Below, piece by piece: positions 62,041 to 64,000 of a stretch of 64,000 nucleotides of DNA; the first letter of the stretch is position 1, and each line of letters begins with the position of its first letter. This DNA comes from Paenibacillus cellulositrophicus. GTDB taxonomy: Bacteria; Bacillota; Bacilli; Paenibacillales; Paenibacillaceae. The translations under genes were made by a program, and so were the position numbers. The DNA lies in contig NZ_CP045295.1 of NCBI RefSeq assembly GCF_009363095.1, positions 4,555,001 to 4,619,000 on the forward strand, given 5' to 3'. The notes under the pieces were generated by a model. It saw only the letters and a list, made by a program, of their open reading frames with translations. It was not told where the DNA came from and made no database searches.

Positions 62041-62991
62041 ATGGAATTGACATCCGAACCATCGGAGTTTATTTATATGTACGCCAGCCACGAGTCGGAA
62101 ACGGAGCTGTGCCGAATGGAGCTGAATGCTCTGCTCGGGCAAGCGAAATCCTTGAAAGGGAGAGGCCCAATGCTGCGCAGCTCCCGGTTGCTTGACCCGG
62201 ACCGCAGTCCGTATGTGTCGATGCGTCTGGACGTGCTGATGCAGGGCGACTCGGTCGAAGAAATTGCCCGGCAGGCTTCGGAGTTAGAGCTTGGGGACGC
62301 CACATTCAAAGTAACCTACGTAAAATCCGGCGATCCCTGCTCCTACGAGGACCAGCGGATGCTAGAGCGGCGCGTCGGCAGCAGCATCCGGGGGAAGGCG
62401 GAGATGAAGCATCCGGACGTGCAGTTCGGCCTTCTGTCCGCCGAGGGACAGTGGATGCTCGGATGGTGCCGGCATCCCGACCGCGCTTGGCGGCTGCACA
62501 AGGACAAGCCGCACAATTATTCCACCGGGCTCAGCGTCACGACCGCCCGTTCGCTCGTGAACATCCTTGTGCCGGAGCCTGCGGGTGTCCGGGCCGCCGA
62601 TCCCTGTTGCGGCATGGGGAACGTGCTGATCGAAGCCCTGTCGATGGGCATCGATATCCGGGGCTGGGACATCAATCCGCTGGCCATCCGGGGGGCCCGG
62701 GCCAACCTGAAGCACTTCGGCTACCCGGAGGTGGTGACGCTCGGAGATATGACGCAGGTGACGGATCGCTTCGATGCGGCTGTCCTGGACATGCCGTACA
62801 ACCTGTGCTCGGTGCTCAGCACGGATCAGCGGCTCGTTATGCTGCAGAGCCTGCGCCGTATGGCGAAGCGGGCTGTCATTGTATCGACAGAGGAAGCGGC
62901 GGAATCGATTCAGCAGGCGGGCTTTGCCATTCTGGACAGCGCCCGGGTATGGAAGGGCGGCTTTGTCCGGAACGTCTGGCTTTGCGGGTGA
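62041..62991 (+). CDS. THUMP/TRM11-like RNA methyltransferase
   Basis: A 316-residue protein. The N-terminal part (about 1-115) looks like a ferredoxin-like/THUMP RNA-binding region. The C-terminal Rossmann methyltransferase has motif I in DPCCGMGNVLIEA (about 183-195), an acidic end of strand 2 in GWDINPLAIRGARAN and the DMPYN catalytic motif (NPPY type, about 251-255), typical of N2-guanine methylation. The target is probably tRNA or rRNA. AACGGAGG precedes the ATG. Confidence 0.85.
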   Translation: MELTSEPSEFIYMYASHESETELCRMELNALLGQAKSLKGRGPMLRSSRLLDPDRSPYVSMRLDVLMQGDSVEEIARQASELELGDATFKVTYVKSGDPCSYEDQRMLERRVGSSIRGKAEMKHPDVQFGLLSAEGQWMLGWCRHPDRAWRLHKDKPHNYSTGLSVTTARSLVNILVPEPAGVRAADPCCGMGNVLIEALSMGIDIRGWDINPLAIRGARANLKHFGYPEVVTLGDMTQVTDRFDAAVLDMPYNLCSVLSTDQRLVMLQSLRRMAKRAVIVSTEEAAESIQQAGFAILDSARVWKGGFVRNVWLCG

Positions 62992-63035
62992 CGGAGGCGG
63001 ATAAGCCATCCGGCATGCGATTACTTTCTACTATA

Positions 63036-63136
63036 TAATAGAAGAAAGTTTCTCATCCTAATAATAGAAGAAAGATTCTCTCTCATCCTATTAGTAGTAG
63101 AAGTTTCTCATTATAATAGAAGAAGATTACCATCAT
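63036..63136. repeat. imperfect tandem repeats, TAATAGAAGAAAG type
   Basis: Four imperfect units begin near 63036, 63059, 63089 and 63113, each with TA(A/G)TAGAAG followed by TTTCTCAT or a variant. Units are 23-30 bases. The pattern differs from all neighbours and is AT-rich. Confidence 0.65.
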
Positions 63137-63161
63137 GAGTTGAAGTCAAGTCAATCATCTC

Positions 63162-63180
63162 AGTGCTCATCATGAGCACT
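63162..63180. repeat. 19-base perfect palindrome within a larger hairpin
   Basis: AGTGCTCATCATGAGCACT is a 9-1-9 perfect inverted repeat. Just outside it, TTGAAGT (63140-63146) can pair with ACTTCAA (63178-63184), so alternative folds exist. It may be an operator or a second stop signal ahead of the terminator. Confidence 0.6.
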
Positions 63181-63185
63181 TCAAG

Positions 63186-63246
63186 CCAAAAAAGGCTGTC
63201 TCACGATCCGGTCAGAATCGACCGGTAACGCGGGACAGCCTTTTTT
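63186..63246. terminator. bidirectional terminator at the end of the methyltransferase gene
   Basis: AAAAAAGGCTGTC pairs with GGACAGCCTTTTTT, with an inner ATCCGGTC/GACCGGT stem. It lies between convergent genes. Confidence 0.88.
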
Positions 63247-63342
63247 CATGCTCCGAATATATCAGGACGCTCGCATAGCATGCGGAAAATTTCGGAGGCA
63301 AAACTCCACCTTGCGGGGGACAGCTGCTGAGAGATGTCCGTA

Positions 63343-64000
63343 TTAATAAGCACGCTTATAATTGACGAGATTACGCGGAAGCTCTTTTCCCTGCACGTAG
63401 GCCTTCAGGTTTTCGACAAAAATATCGATGACCCGTTCGGTATACCGATCGGTGCTTCCGGAAACATGCGGTGTAATGATGACCTGCTCCATATCCCACA
63501 GCGGGTGGTCCTCAGGCAGCGGCTCCTTCTCAAACACGTCGAGCCCGGCGCAGCTGATCTGCCCGCTGCGGAGCGCTTCAAGCAGGGATGCCGTATCCAT
63601 CGTCGGCCCGCGGCCCGCATTGATGAAGCAGGCGCCCGGCTTGGCCGCCGCCCAGGCATCGGCGTTCAGCAGATGATGCGTCTCATCGGTAAGCGGCAGC
63701 ACGCTGATGATGTAATCGCCTTGGCTCAGCGCCTTGTGGAGCCCGTCCATGGTGAACATCTCGTCCACGTGAGGATCGGCTTTGCCGGAACGGCGGACGC
63801 CGACGGTGCGCATCCCGAACGCCTTGGCCAGGCGAGCTGCCTCGCTGCCGATCTCGCCGACGCCGACGATGACGGCCGTTCGGCCGTGCAGCTCGGACAA
63901 GGTGTCCCGTCCCGGCGCGGCCAATTTCGTCTCCCAGCTGTGCTTGAGCTGATTGCGGACCGAGACGTGCAGCTGACGCGAGAAGGAGAGCATCATGCCA
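63343..64000 (-). CDS. D-2-hydroxyacid dehydrogenase, C-terminal part (cut by window end)
   Basis: The last 217 residues or so of an NAD-dependent D-isomer-specific 2-hydroxyacid dehydrogenase; the N-terminus lies beyond the window. The Rossmann motif GVGEIG, the catalytic Arg in NAGRG, Glu in DVFEKEPLPEDHPLW and His in ITPHVSG are present. It would reduce a 2-keto acid such as glyoxylate, hydroxypyruvate or phosphoglycerate; substrate not readable. No break is seen in the visible part. Confidence 0.9.
   Translation of the reverse strand, partial: GMMLSFSRQLHVSVRNQLKHSWETKLAAPGRDTLSELHGRTAVIVGVGEIGSEAARLAKAFGMRTVGVRRSGKADPHVDEMFTMDGLHKALSQGDYIISVLPLTDETHHLLNADAWAAAKPGACFINAGRGPTMDTASLLEALRSGQISCAGLDVFEKEPLPEDHPLWDMEQVIITPHVSGSTDRYTERVIDIFVENLKAYVQGKELPRNLVNYKRAY

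Larger units (their letters stand above)
62992..63342. other. repeat- and palindrome-rich intergenic stretch
   Basis: About 350 bases without a gene. It holds a field of TAATAGAAGAAAG repeats (63036-63136), a 19-base palindrome (63162) inside a longer hairpin, and a terminator (63186). The last 95 bases hold nothing recognised. Confidence 0.6.

Overview
The window is chromosomal DNA of a spore-forming, GC-moderate Firmicute, most probably Paenibacillus or a close relative. Evidence: a Bacillus-type 23S rRNA followed by a 16-gene tRNA array in almost the order of B. subtilis trnD; spore genes (two alpha/beta SASPs, sspI, yunB, lytH, ylbJ, a YjcZ-like peptide); a T-box leader on trpS; strong AGGAGG ribosome sites; frequent TTG and GTG starts. 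No species call is possible from the sequence alone.

Layout. 1-3936: 3' two thirds of a 23S rRNA gene, no 5S gene after it, then tRNAs Asn-Ser-Glu-Val-fMet-Asp-Phe-Thr-Tyr-Trp-His-Gln-Gly-Cys-Arg-Leu and a terminator. 4505-9520: a compound cell-envelope stress locus (LiaI-like membrane protein, two PspA/IM30 proteins, a PspC protein, LiaF, LiaS kinase, LiaR regulator) preceded by three phased direct repeats that may be the regulator's sites. 9549-16423: ywmB, zwf, prfC, sspI, a Ktr-type K+ channel gating subunit and a TrmH rRNA methylase. 16432-19211: a D-mannonate/glucuronate operon gntR-uxuA-uxuB. 19494-28383: clpP, a lone ECF-like sigma factor, yunB/lytH, lipA-yutD, nadK, ylbJ, a 31-residue peptide gene, a DUF2225 protein and a yycC pair. 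28520-35610: pepF, an ABC exporter with a NEW3-domain membrane protein, and a divergent sigma/anti-sigma pair. 35937-49319: SASPs, an aldose epimerase, T-box-trpS, heme O synthase (ctaB) and an SCO copper chaperone for cytochrome oxidase, a stand-alone Toprim protein, an MFS transporter, a membrane-anchored transglutaminase, and a LysM-anchored 5'-nucleotidase.

49422-55448 is the main accessory region: an XRE repressor/ImmA protease pair, an ArpU-type phage late regulator, a holin and a glucosaminidase endolysin, without capsid, terminase or tail genes. It looks like a phage lysis module that has been reduced or domesticated. Between regulator and holin sits a visibly AT-richer insert carrying a secreted C39-like cysteine peptidase and a lipoprotein, bracketed by two look-alike terminators. 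Two small paralogous DNA-binding-like proteins close the region.

55829-64000: glpK-glpD for glycerol use, with a candidate cre (CcpA) site inside a leader hairpin; dgt; a luciferase-like oxidoreductase; a THUMP/TRM11-like methyltransferase; a repeat- and palindrome-rich intergenic stretch; and a D-2-hydroxyacid dehydrogenase cut by the window end. I found no CRISPR array, no insertion sequence and no clear new defence system; the reduced lysis module with its cargo and the compound lia-psp locus with phased sites are the best leads.
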